A stretch of DNA of 64,000 nt, taken from positions 23,604-87,603 of the forward strand of contig CAWDZA010000017.1 of the NCBI GenBank assembly GCA_963806635.1. Direction: 5' to 3'. Position 1 is the first letter of the stretch. Every line of letters begins with the position of its first letter. Made by a program: the position numbers and the translations under genes. The notes beneath the pieces are model-generated. The model was given only the letters and a program-made list of their open reading frames with translations. It made no database searches and was not told the origin of the DNA. The DNA comes from CAVVEQ01 sp963806635. GTDB lineage: Bacteria > Chloroflexota > Anaerolineae > Anaerolineales > Anaerolineaceae. Positions 48,236 to 56,093 of this stretch are shown in pieces.

Positions 48236-48733
48236 CTAAGGTCCCGCAAGGAACATAGTGCTCGGTCCTTTGAGGATCGTCCAATCAGGCGCGAAAGGAT
48301 CATCAGTCACACCCATTTCATGGAATTTATATCCAACAAGGTACGACCAAGGCCCATTCGCTTCTGTTACCCTGCCTTCAGAGCGGAATTTAAAGGTATT
48401 TAAATTCCAAAGGCCTTCTTCAGACCCTTTAATGAAGATTTCCGGATGATTGTCTCCATTAGGATAGATGACAAAGTTCTCTGCAAAATGGGTCGACATT
48501 CCCTTGCTAATCCTGTTTGTATCTATTCCATAATAGTGGACCGATGCACCGTCGAGTTCGCAATTGGTGAGTGTCCCCCTCCAATGGGCATCGTCCCCAT
48601 CTGACAGATACACTGCAATATACTGGTCACACTTAATAATGTTGGGTCCGATCCCTGGTTTTGCAAGTACTACCACTGATGTGATCAGTAGCGCAAGAAT
48701 TGTGATAAAAGTAACTGCCAGTAATTTCTTCAT
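48236..48733 (-). CDS. Secreted protein, function unknown
   Basis: A 165-residue protein with a classic Sec signal peptide (MKKLLAVTFITILALLITSV, cleavage probably after VLA). The mature part is Asp/Gly/Tyr-rich with beta patterns (YIAVYLSDGDDAHWRGTL, FVIYPNGDN) and two Cys. AGGAGG with further purines precedes the ATG. No family recognised. It is an isolated gene between terminators. Confidence 0.7.
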   Translation of the reverse strand: MKKLLAVTFITILALLITSVVVLAKPGIGPNIIKCDQYIAVYLSDGDDAHWRGTLTNCELDGASVHYYGIDTNRISKGMSTHFAENFVIYPNGDNHPEIFIKGSEEGLWNLNTFKFRSEGRVTEANGPWSYLVGYKFHEMGVTDDPFAPDWTILKGPSTMFLAGP

Positions 48734-49002
48734 ATCCTTTTCTCCTCCCGCGTACGCGGGATTTTAATCCTATTAGACCCCAACCAGAGCAGAGCTCGTT
48801 TTTCAGGAACCTCGGCTAGCTATTAAAACATTTGTCGAATAAACATCACCTTCTCAGTTGCTAAGTGGATTTTTATTCAGTCCTTTTTAATTTATGCTCA
48901 TGGTTATCTTGGGAATTTTGGCGGAGCGAATTTTTAACTCAAATATGTTTCTTTTCACATAGGTATTTTGATATTTTTCCAAAAGAAACAGCATTTAAAT
49001 AA
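48734..49002. other. AT-rich intergenic region
   Basis: No gene is visible. It contains the ribosome site of the secreted protein (about 48744-48756) and presumably its promoter, but no hexamer pair stands out. Confidence 0.5.
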
Positions 49003-49037
49003 AATAGACGAAACCAAAGCAGCTGGTTTCGTCTATT
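49003..49037 (-). terminator. Rho-independent terminator of the GH2 operon
   Basis: A perfect 14-bp stem, AATAGACGAAACCA/TGGTTTCGTCTATT (49003-49016 with 49024-49037), loop of 7. On the minus strand it is followed by TTTATTTAAAT. It lies 136 bases past the GH2 stop. Confidence 0.8.
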
Positions 49038-49236
49038 GTTCCCAGGTCAGCATCACACTTACGGGTCGATCTTTAAAGACAAGCCTGGTTTGATATTCGG
49101 TTGCAGAAACGATATTAGCACGGGAATATAGTAATTTCAACCCCCATTCTATTGGAAAGATTTTATTTTCATTTATTCGAATAGTTTTAAATGTGCCTTT
49201 TTGATGGCTTCTGAGTCCATTTTCTCCACTCTGCGG
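49033..49236 (-). pseudogene. Open stretch without start codon, possible gene remnant
   Basis: Reading the minus strand in the frame +2 to GH2 there is an open stretch of 67 codons from 49236 to a TAG at 49033-49035, which lies within the terminator stem. Its C-terminal part, ending in TEYQTRLVFKDRPVSVMLTW, has protein-like composition. It has no ATG start. A stop codon placed exactly at a terminator suggests it once ended a real gene, but chance cannot be excluded. Confidence 0.3.
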
Positions 49237-50978
49237 TCATAGGTCAAATAGCCGTTAACTTCGATCTCCACATCGGTGGTCTGGGTATAGATGGCAACCG
49301 CCAATCCTTCCTGGATGAGCGGTTTGACCTGATTCTCCAGCAAATCCAAATAGGCGCTGGTGAGCGCTTCGCTTGATTCATAGAAACGGTACCCGAATTT
49401 CTTCTCCGGGTCCCACATGTGCCCCGGGACTTTAAGAGTATAGCCACCAAACTCGGTGACGGCGTAGGCCCGGGTGTCGCGTTTCTTTTTGGGCAGCTTC
49501 TTCACATACACGTGCCGGCTCTGGAAATCCCCGCCGCCCTGGTCGAACCATCCCGAGGCGTGATCCACCAGGCGGGTGGGATCGTAGCCCAGCACCCAAT
49601 CGGCGATCTCGCGGGATTGGAACTGCCCCCAGCTTTCATTAAAAGGCACCCAGGCTGCAATGCAGGCGGCGTTGTGCAGGTGATCGATCATGCCTTTCAA
49701 CTCGGCGCGGAATTCTTCCCGGTTGTTTTCATCCGCGCGGCCGAAACGCTTCAGCCCGCGGGTATCATTGCGGTGCCAGCCAACGCTCAGGCTCAGGAAC
49801 GCGATCACCTCCCCATCGATCATGCCTCCGTTGGGCATATCCTGCCAGACGATCATCCCCAGCCGGTCGCAGTGGTAGTACCAGCGCAGCGGCTCCACCT
49901 TGACGTGCTTGCGGATCAGGTTGCAGCCAATGCGGCGGGTGTATTCGATGTCGAAGAGCATCGCTTCTTCAGAGGGCGGCGTGTACAGCCCATCGGGGAA
50001 GTAGCCCTGGTCGAGCGGACCGTAGAGGAAAAGCGGCTTGTCATTTAAAGCAAAACGGGGGTGACCATCCTCGCCTGTGACCAGGCTGAACTTGCGCATC
50101 GCGAAATAGCTGCCCACCGCATCTTCCAGCGCGCCGTCCTTCACCACCCGCACAATGAGGTCATAGAGGAATGGATCCGCGGGGCTCCATAGCCGCGGAT
50201 CGGGGATGGAAAGCGATGCCAGCGTGCCGGGCGTGGCTGCGATATGGGAAACCGTTTTCCCCTCCCGAAGGGCCTCGAATTCCAGAATGCACCCTTTCAA
50301 TTCCTCCGCGCTGCCGCGCAGGAAGCCTTCCACCAGCAGGCGGTTGTGATCCAGGTCGGGGATCAATTTGAGGGATTCGATGCTCACCGGCGGAACGCCT
50401 TCCAGCCAGACCGTCTGCCAGATGCCGGAAACGGGGGTGTACCAGATGCCCCTGGGTTTGAGCACCTGCTTGCCGCGCTGCTGCAGAGCGGTGTCGGTGG
50501 GATCGGTTACCGCAACAACCAGTTCGTTTTCGCCCATTTTCAGGGCTTGGGTGATCTCAAACGTAAAAGGCAGGTAACCTCCCCGGTGGGTCCCCACGGA
50601 TATGCCATTGACCCAGACCTCGCATTCATAATCCACAGCCCCGAAATGGAGGAGAACTCTACCATCACCGGCATGGCTTTTCAGGAATTCAGGCCGGGGG
50701 TCGGTGAAGGCGCGGCGGTACCAGATCTTCTGATCGGGTAGCAGGCTTCTTTGCACACCCGAGAGGAGCGATTCGACGGGGTAGGGCACGAGGATCGAGC
50801 CCTCGTAGATTGCAGGTGCATTTTCAGTGGCAGGGCGAATGGCATAGTCCCAGGCGCCATTGAGATTGACCCAGCCCGGGCGGGTGAGCTGCGGGCGGGG
50901 ATACTCCGGCAGGGGGATGGGGAGATCGGGAACCCAGGGCGTGCGCAGGGGGTCAGCTTGCGGCGAGGGAAGGGTCAT
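49173..50978 (-). CDS. Glycoside hydrolase family 2
   Basis: A beta-galactosidase/beta-glucuronidase-like enzyme of 601 residues, cytoplasmic (no signal peptide). Sugar-binding domain about 25-195 (RPGWVNLNGAWDYA), immunoglobulin-like domain about 196-300, TIM barrel about 300-600. Acid/base Glu448 (FNESWG) and nucleophile Glu509 (TEFGG) are present. Exact substrate unknown. Its ATG lies inside the 3' end of the sugar-carrier gene (26-base overlap), so both are translated together: uptake, then hydrolysis. Confidence 0.88.
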   Translation of the reverse strand: MTLPSPQADPLRTPWVPDLPIPLPEYPRPQLTRPGWVNLNGAWDYAIRPATENAPAIYEGSILVPYPVESLLSGVQRSLLPDQKIWYRRAFTDPRPEFLKSHAGDGRVLLHFGAVDYECEVWVNGISVGTHRGGYLPFTFEITQALKMGENELVVAVTDPTDTALQQRGKQVLKPRGIWYTPVSGIWQTVWLEGVPPVSIESLKLIPDLDHNRLLVEGFLRGSAEELKGCILEFEALREGKTVSHIAATPGTLASLSIPDPRLWSPADPFLYDLIVRVVKDGALEDAVGSYFAMRKFSLVTGEDGHPRFALNDKPLFLYGPLDQGYFPDGLYTPPSEEAMLFDIEYTRRIGCNLIRKHVKVEPLRWYYHCDRLGMIVWQDMPNGGMIDGEVIAFLSLSVGWHRNDTRGLKRFGRADENNREEFRAELKGMIDHLHNAACIAAWVPFNESWGQFQSREIADWVLGYDPTRLVDHASGWFDQGGGDFQSRHVYVKKLPKKKRDTRAYAVTEFGGYTLKVPGHMWDPEKKFGYRFYESSEALTSAYLDLLENQVKPLIQEGLAVAIYTQTTDVEIEVNGYLTYDRRVEKMDSEAIKKAHLKLFE

Positions 50979-52260
50979 TTGTTTTGTGTTTTTTCGTGAA
51001 GAATAGAGGGATAAGCGCCAGGAGGGAGATGAGCGACCCGACCTGGAAAATGATGGGCACAGGGATGAAACCAGTTTCTCCGTTGGTTGTGGTTGGGATC
51101 CCGTATTGCTGGATCAGCCAGGAGCCGATCATGGGCCCGATGACCATCGGGATGGCGATCCAGAAGATCATGCGGATACCCAGGAACTTGCCGCGGTTCT
51201 CTTCGGGCAGCAGGTCCTTGAGCCAGGCGACCGAGGCGATGGAAACCGCCATCGCGAACCCCTGCCACAGGAAACCTGAGAGGGCGAGCAAGGGAAGTGT
51301 ACTCACCAGCGAGAGTAGGATTCCGCCGATGCTGGAGAGGATCAGGGCGGCAGCCATCATCAGTTTCTTGTTCCAGCGGTCGGCAAGGAAGCCGAAGGGG
51401 ATGGCGAGCAGCAGGCTGCCCACCATCACTGCCCCACCCATGATGCTGAATTCGGATTTCGAAAGCCCCACGTAATTCTCGAGATAGACGATCATGTATG
51501 GAAAAGAAACCTGCATGCCGATGCTGGTGATCATGATGAAGATCAGCAGGATGAATAGCTGGCGGTTTTTCCGGACCGTTTCGGTGCTGAAGAGACCCGA
51601 GAATTCCGACCAGAAGGATCCTTTATGCTCATCGTTGGCTGGGATGGGCGGCTCCTTGAGGAACCCACCGGCAACGGCTCCAGTGAGCAGAACGATCCCG
51701 CCCAGGGCATAAAAGAAGGTGAAATACCCAAGGCTTTCGATCAAAATTCCGGCAGCCACCAGGGAAACGATCTGGGCGATGAAGAGGCTGACGTTCAGGA
51801 CGCCCTCCACCCGGCCGCGCTCGCTTGTGGGGGCGATATCGGCGGTCCAGGCATTGAAGGCGGCGTCGTTGGCGGTGGAGCCGAAGAAGGTCATGATCGC
51901 ATCGGCGATGACCACCATGATGACCGTGAGGCTGGCGATCTTGATGTAGGCAACCGTGGGGAAGAGGATGGTGGCCAGGCCCCAGCCGATATAGCCGAAG
52001 AGGATGTAGGGGCGGCGGCGGCCCCATCTGGAACGGGTGCGGTCTGAGGCGGTGCCCATCAGCAGGGTTGTCAGCGTGGCGGTGATGGCGCTGCAGGCTA
52101 CCATCCAGGCGATGGGGCGCGGATCGGGGGTGATGGTATCGTAGACGAAGGTGTTGAACCAGGTGTTTTCCACCGCCCAGGCGATCTGACCGGTGATGGC
52201 CAGGGCAGCCATGATCACCCAGGCGCGGGCGCTGATTCGGGGCATGGGCAATGATTGCAT
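50953..52260 (-). CDS. GPH/MFS-type sugar carrier
   Basis: A 435-residue, twelve-helix major-facilitator protein. The loop SDRTRSRWGRRRPYILFG is characteristic of the GPH (MelB-like) and SLC45-like sugar:cation symporters. GGGAGAGAG lies 4-12 bases before ATG 52260; the frame is open from ATG 52299. With the overlapping GH2 glycosidase it forms a two-gene disaccharide or glycoside utilisation operon. Confidence 0.88.
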   Translation of the reverse strand: MQSLPMPRISARAWVIMAALAITGQIAWAVENTWFNTFVYDTITPDPRPIAWMVACSAITATLTTLLMGTASDRTRSRWGRRRPYILFGYIGWGLATILFPTVAYIKIASLTVIMVVIADAIMTFFGSTANDAAFNAWTADIAPTSERGRVEGVLNVSLFIAQIVSLVAAGILIESLGYFTFFYALGGIVLLTGAVAGGFLKEPPIPANDEHKGSFWSEFSGLFSTETVRKNRQLFILLIFIMITSIGMQVSFPYMIVYLENYVGLSKSEFSIMGGAVMVGSLLLAIPFGFLADRWNKKLMMAAALILSSIGGILLSLVSTLPLLALSGFLWQGFAMAVSIASVAWLKDLLPEENRGKFLGIRMIFWIAIPMVIGPMIGSWLIQQYGIPTTTNGETGFIPVPIIFQVGSLISLLALIPLFFTKKHKTNDPSLAAS

Positions 52261-52432
52261 GATCTCTCTCCCACTCGCTGAAATTGGACCGGAACCCATT
52301 AATCTTACGGAACAATCCGCTTAATGTAAAGAATTTTAGGGGGAGCAAACGCGATTTTTGCATTCTTAATACGGATATGGTAGGATAGGGATAAATAGGA
52401 TAAAAAGAGTCCGAATAGACAAGAGTGATAAT

Positions 52433-52992
52433 ATGAGAAAGATCATTTTTCAGATGATGGTTTCCCTCGATGGATATTATGAGGGTCCAAATGGCGATAT
52501 CGACTGGCACGTGGTGGATGACGAGTTCAATGCGTATGCCCATAAACTCTTGGATACGCTGGATGGATATATCTTCGGTCGCAAGACGTACGAACTGATG
52601 GCGAATTATTGGCCCAGTGAAGCAGCTTTGCAGGATGACCCGGTCACCGCAAGATATATGAACTCGCTTCACAAATATGTTGTTTCCCGCAGCTTAAAGG
52701 AAGTGAAATGGGAAAATTCCAGCCTGCTTGGCGGCGACCCGGCTGCAGAGATCATCCGACTCAAGCAGCAGCCCGGGAAGGACCTGGCCATTTTTGGCAG
52801 CTCTGATCTGGTGGTGTCGCTGGATCAACCGCGGTTGATTGATGAATACCGGATCTTTTTCGCCCCGGTCGTTCTGGGGAGTGGAAAACCCTTGCTGGCG
52901 GGTATAAGGCACCAGATAAAATTGAATTTGATTGAATCCCTCGTATTTTAAAGACAGGTGTTGTAGTAAATCGGTACACTGTACAAGAATGA
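52433..52992 (+). CDS. RibD/dihydrofolate-reductase-family protein (one frameshift)
   Basis: A 172-codon frame of the RibD C-terminal/DHFR-like family: FQMMVSLDGYYEGPNGDIDW at the start, FGRKTYELM, then DEYRIFFAPVVLGSGKPL. The visible frame stops at 52951, but a -1 shift near 52940 reads RILKTGVVVNRYTVQE and ends at TGA 52992, giving the usual length. It is paralogous to the adjacent gene at 53115. Probably an NADPH-dependent reductase of unknown substrate. Confidence 0.8.
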
Positions 52993-53114
52993 ACTGGTGG
53001 ATTGACAGCAAATTCAATCGTGGCTAAATTAATCTCAATGGAAGGCTGGATTTGGGATTTGTTTATGAGATGTAATGCGGTTAAGTTAGGTGAAATTGAC
53101 AGGAAGGAAATGAA

Positions 53115-53669
53115 ATGCGAAAACTAATTTTTCAAATGGCGCTGTCGCTGGACGGTTTTTATGAAGGACCCAAGGGGGAGCTGGACTGGCACCTGGTGGA
53201 TGAAGAATTCTATGCGGATGTTTACGAATTATTCGAAACCCTGGATGGCGAGATCATGGGCCGAAAGACCTATGAAACCATGGCTACATACTGGCCTACT
53301 GAAACGGCTTTAAGTGAAGATCCGGTGACTGCTAAATGGATGAATTCGATGCGTAAATTTGTGGTTTCGAGGACTCTTAAAACAGTATCCTGGGAGAATT
53401 CCAGCCTCCTCCAGGGGGATGCGGAGGAAGCCATCACCCGGTTGAAGGCGCAGCCCGGAAAGGATCTTGGCATCGGCGGCTCCGAACTTGTAGCCTCCCT
53501 GCGCAATCCAAAGCTTATTGATGAGTACCGCTTTTTGATCGTCCCGGTAGTTCTGGGAGCAGGAAAACCGATCTTTCAGGGCATCCGGCAGAGGCTGAAC
53601 CTGCAATTAATTTCGACAAAAATTTATAAATCAGGCATGACCGGGTTGTATTACCGGCCGGCTGATTAA
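53115..53669 (+). CDS. RibD/dihydrofolate-reductase-family protein (paralogue)
   Basis: A 184-residue reductase-like protein of the RibD C-terminal family, sharing most motifs with the preceding gene (FQMALSLDGFYEGPKGELDW, GRKTYETMATYWP, QPGKDLGIGGSELVASL, IVPVVLGAGKPIF) and ending with the expected LYYRP. AAGGAAATGAA precedes ATG 53115. The two genes are tandem duplicates about 120 bases apart. Function in thiophene, pyrimidine or folate chemistry cannot be chosen. Confidence 0.88.
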   Translation: MRKLIFQMALSLDGFYEGPKGELDWHLVDEEFYADVYELFETLDGEIMGRKTYETMATYWPTETALSEDPVTAKWMNSMRKFVVSRTLKTVSWENSSLLQGDAEEAITRLKAQPGKDLGIGGSELVASLRNPKLIDEYRFLIVPVVLGAGKPIFQGIRQRLNLQLISTKIYKSGMTGLYYRPAD

Positions 53670-53701
53670 TCCCGAATCATTCAGAATATAAAGGAGAAAA
53701 A

Positions 53702-54109
53702 ATGTCCAAGATCACACCTTACCTTTTCTTCGACGGCACATGCCGTGAAGCGATGAATTTCTACCACGATTGCCTGGGCGGCGAGCTGAAAATGCAAACC
53801 ATAGGCGAATCTCCGGCGGCAGGGACTCAACCCCCGGAAGCGGGGTGGCGGATCATGCATGCAACCCTCGATAAGGGGGACCTGGCGCTGATGGCCTCGG
53901 ATATGATGTTCGACGGGTTGACCCATGGGAATTCCATCCAATTAACCCTGGTCTGCGATACGATGGAGGAGATCACCTCCTACTTTGAGGCACTTTCCAG
54001 GGGCGGCAAGATCATCTCCCCCCTGAAGACCGAGTTCTGGGGCGGCACCTTCGGTCAGCTCGAGGATAAATACGGATTCCATTGGATGCTCAATTTTGGC
54101 GGAGCATAA
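53702..54109 (+). CDS. PhnB-like VOC protein
   Basis: A 135-residue protein, related to the one at 20500. The order is KITPYLFFDGTCREAMNFY, GDLALMASDMMFDG, and DKYGFHWMLNFGG, the metal-site residues being partly substituted as usual in the PhnB branch. AAAGGAG lies before the ATG. It follows the reductase pair by 32 bases and is the last intact gene before the disrupted block. Activity unknown. Confidence 0.9.
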   Translation: MSKITPYLFFDGTCREAMNFYHDCLGGELKMQTIGESPAAGTQPPEAGWRIMHATLDKGDLALMASDMMFDGLTHGNSIQLTLVCDTMEEITSYFEALSRGGKIISPLKTEFWGGTFGQLEDKYGFHWMLNFGGA

Positions 54110-54134
54110 CCTTTCGCCTTTATGAGAAGATCCA

Positions 54135-54544
54135 ATGAAAGCCGAAAATAAAACAGTTCCAACAAATAATAGCGTATCCGAATTCATCGATGCCATCCCG
54201 GATGAGGGCAGGAAACAGGACTGCCGGGTGTTGCTGGAAATGATGGAATCCATCAGCGGAGAAAGTGGTGTGATGTGGGGGGACGCGATTGTCGGATTTG
54301 GTCTTTACCATTATGTCTATGCCACCGGCAGGGAGGGGGATATGCCTAAGGTTGGTTTTTCTCCTCGAAAACAGGCTCTAACGCTTTATCTTTCCTATGG
54401 ATTCGAAAATTATGTTGATCTGATGAAAAGACTTGGGGAAATATAAAACCGGGAAGATCTGCCTGTATATCAATCGCCTGTCGGATGTGGATCATTGATG
54501 TTTTGAAAGAGCTGATCCTTCGCTCCTATCAATATTACAAATAG
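54135..54544 (+). pseudogene. DUF1801-family gene, two frameshifts
   Basis: The first 103 residues (RKQDCRVLLEMMESISGE, VGFSPRKQALTLYLSYG) match DUF1801. The frame ends at 54446, but adding an extra-base shift in the GGGG run near 54434 reads LGKYKTGKICLYINRLSDVD, and a second +1 shift near 54492 reads DVLKELILRSYQYYK to TAG 54544. The reconstructed 136-residue protein is the usual size. A second, intact DUF1801 gene lies at 33821. Confidence 0.62.
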
Positions 54545-54568
54545 AATTTCCAGGGAGTGGAGCAGTTT

Positions 54569-55040
54569 ATGGAAAACGATGAAAAGTTGACCCTGGCCCA
54601 GGCACACGAAAAGTTCGCGAAATCGCTCAATGGAAAAACCTGGGAATTGCTAGGCAAGACGGAGCGCACCCGTGATGAGGATGAACTGATGGTGCTCGCA
54701 GCCAGCGCTTCACTTTATCACTGGCTGCAGGTAGGTACGGTGTCAACGCCCAGCGCGGGGAATGGCTGCTTGCGCGGGTCTACACGGTGCTGGAAAAACA
54801 TCACCCGGCGATGGAGCATGCCTTGCGCTGCCAGGAATTGACCCAACAGCACCGCAGCGAGATGAAGGATTTCGATATTTTTATGCCGATGAGGCCATGG
54901 CTCGGGTATTCGCACTATGGCAAGATAGAAGAAGCCAAACAGTATAAAATCCTTGCGTCCGAACAGGCGCAGAAGATCGCGGATGCGGAGGATAAGAAAA
55001 TCGTTATGGGGATCTGAGGGCGAACCCTGGTTTGGAATAG
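54569..55040 (+). pseudogene. Conserved helical protein, two frameshifts
   Basis: Frame 1 (ATG 54569, GGAG at 54559-54562) encodes LTLAQAHEKFAKSLNGKTWE and ASLYHWLQVGT. A -1 shift near 54740 continues GVNAQRGEWLLARVYTVLEK, then PAMEHALRCQELTQ and PWLGYSHYGKIEEAKQY; a second -1 shift near 55013 gives GDLRANPGLE and TAG 55040. The chain of paired helices resembles short TPR-like proteins in which residues near WHEVG are conserved. Function unknown. Confidence 0.6.
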
Positions 55041-55059
55041 AATAATCCTATTCCAAATC
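55029..55059. repeat. Inverted repeat between a stop codon and the next ribosome site
   Basis: TTTGGAATAG/CTATTCCAAA (55031-55040 with 55048-55057), extendable to 12 bp with one G-T pair, 7-base AT-rich loop. The TAG at 55038 is in the stem and GGAGG of the next gene begins at 55061. It could be a weak terminator or an operator. Confidence 0.5.
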
Positions 55060-55071
55060 TGGAGGGGAACC

Positions 55072-55578
55072 ATGCCGCATCCACTGGTTGAACAACTTAT
55101 CTTCGCCCGCAGCGAATTCATTCGGCGTATCGAAGGCATTTCCGACGAGGACGCTCAAAAGCGGATCATGCCCATGAATTGCATAAGCTGGAACGTGGGA
55201 CACCTGGCCTGGCAGGAGCAGAAATATTAGCTAACCGTAGGCGCGGGGGATCACTCTCCTGCCGAACATCCAAAAAGATTTTGCGAAAGGTGCACCTGCA
55301 AGCACGCCCTCCTCAAAGGAAATGCTCGAAGCCTGGGAGGTGATCACCCGGGAGGCAGATTCTCTGGCTGAAAGACGTCTCGAATAGAACTTTGCTCCAA
55401 CCCGTGGTTCTGGATGGGAAATCCATGGAATTCACCTACGGAAACGTGATCCTCCGGACAATCTATCATTACTGGTATCACACTGGCGAAAATTGAGCGA
55501 TCCGGCAGATGCTGGGGCACCAATCTGCCCAGTTTCGTTGGGGATCTTGACTCCAAAGCCCCTTATCGACCTGAGTAA
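55072..55578 (+). pseudogene. DinB-family gene, three frameshifts and two stop codons
   Basis: DinB-like (YfiT/DinB_2) fold: MPHPLVEQLIFARSEFIRRI, CISWNVGHLAWQEQKY, ITLLPNIQKDFAKGAPASTP, EMLEAWEVITREADSLAE, VVLDGKSMEFTYGNVI, YHYWYHTGEN, AIRQMLGHQSAQF and VGDLDSKAPYRPE. TAG 55228 replaces a conserved Trp (YWL in relatives) and TGA 55494 lies in ENxAIRQ. Shifts lie near 55240, 55365 and 55535. Members are metal-binding four-helix bundles, some acting as thiol-dependent transferases. GGAGG (55061-55065) shows it was once translated. Confidence 0.7.
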
Positions 55579-55583
55579 TAATC

Positions 55584-56093
55584 ATGCCCGCATTCGATAT
55601 CGTCAGTCTGCTCTGCTTGTCAGGGATTATGACGAGGCCATCCGTTCTTTCACCGATTGCCTCCGCTTCACCCTGGTGGAGGATACTCCGATGGGCAGCG
55701 GGAAAGCGCTGGGTGGTTGTTTCACCTCCCGGAGAGAAGGGAGCATCCTTGCTGCTTGCGAAGGCGGTGGGAGAAGAGCAGGAATTGGCCCGGATCGGGG
55801 ACCAGACCGGGGGAAGGGTTTTCCTTTTTCTGCGGACCGATGATTTTTACAGGGATTACGAGTATATGAAAGCGAAGGGGGTTAGGTTCACAGAGGGACC
55901 CCGCCAGGAGAGCTATGGGACGGTCGTGGTCTTCCTGGACCTTTACGGCAATAAGTGGGATCTTGTGCAGGCTCATAAGGTTGTAGTCATCAATCCATAT
56001 CTGGCGCTTTCCTTGCACCCTGCGACTTTGAGGAAACCGCCATGCAAAAAACGCAAAACAAATTTTCCATTATTCAGCGTTGGGACGGGATGA
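55584..56093 (+). CDS. VOC-family protein with compensated frameshifts
   Basis: A glyoxalase-like protein. The open frame 55584-56093 reads MPAFDIVSLLCLSGIMTR at the start, but a -1 shift near 55617 and a +1 shift near 55705 would give MPAFDIVSLLVRDYDEAIRS and CLRFTLVEDTP, then KRWVVVSPPGEKG in the original frame. The rest (FLRTDDFYRDYEYMKAKGV, FLDLYGNKWDLVQ) is normal VOC. The last ~35 codons beyond WDLVQ are probably not part of the protein and overlap the next gene. Function unknown. Confidence 0.62.
   Translation: MPAFDIVSLLCLSGIMTRPSVLSPIASASPWWRILRWAAGKRWVVVSPPGEKGASLLLAKAVGEEQELARIGDQTGGRVFLFLRTDDFYRDYEYMKAKGVRFTEGPRQESYGTVVVFLDLYGNKWDLVQAHKVVVINPYLALSLHPATLRKPPCKKRKTNFPLFSVGTG

Noticed and set aside
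55228..55496. Recoding of TAG or TGA as sense codons
   Set aside because: Both triplets act as normal stops in many intact genes here (for example TGA at 1789 and TAG at 20977), and the same gene also has frameshifts.
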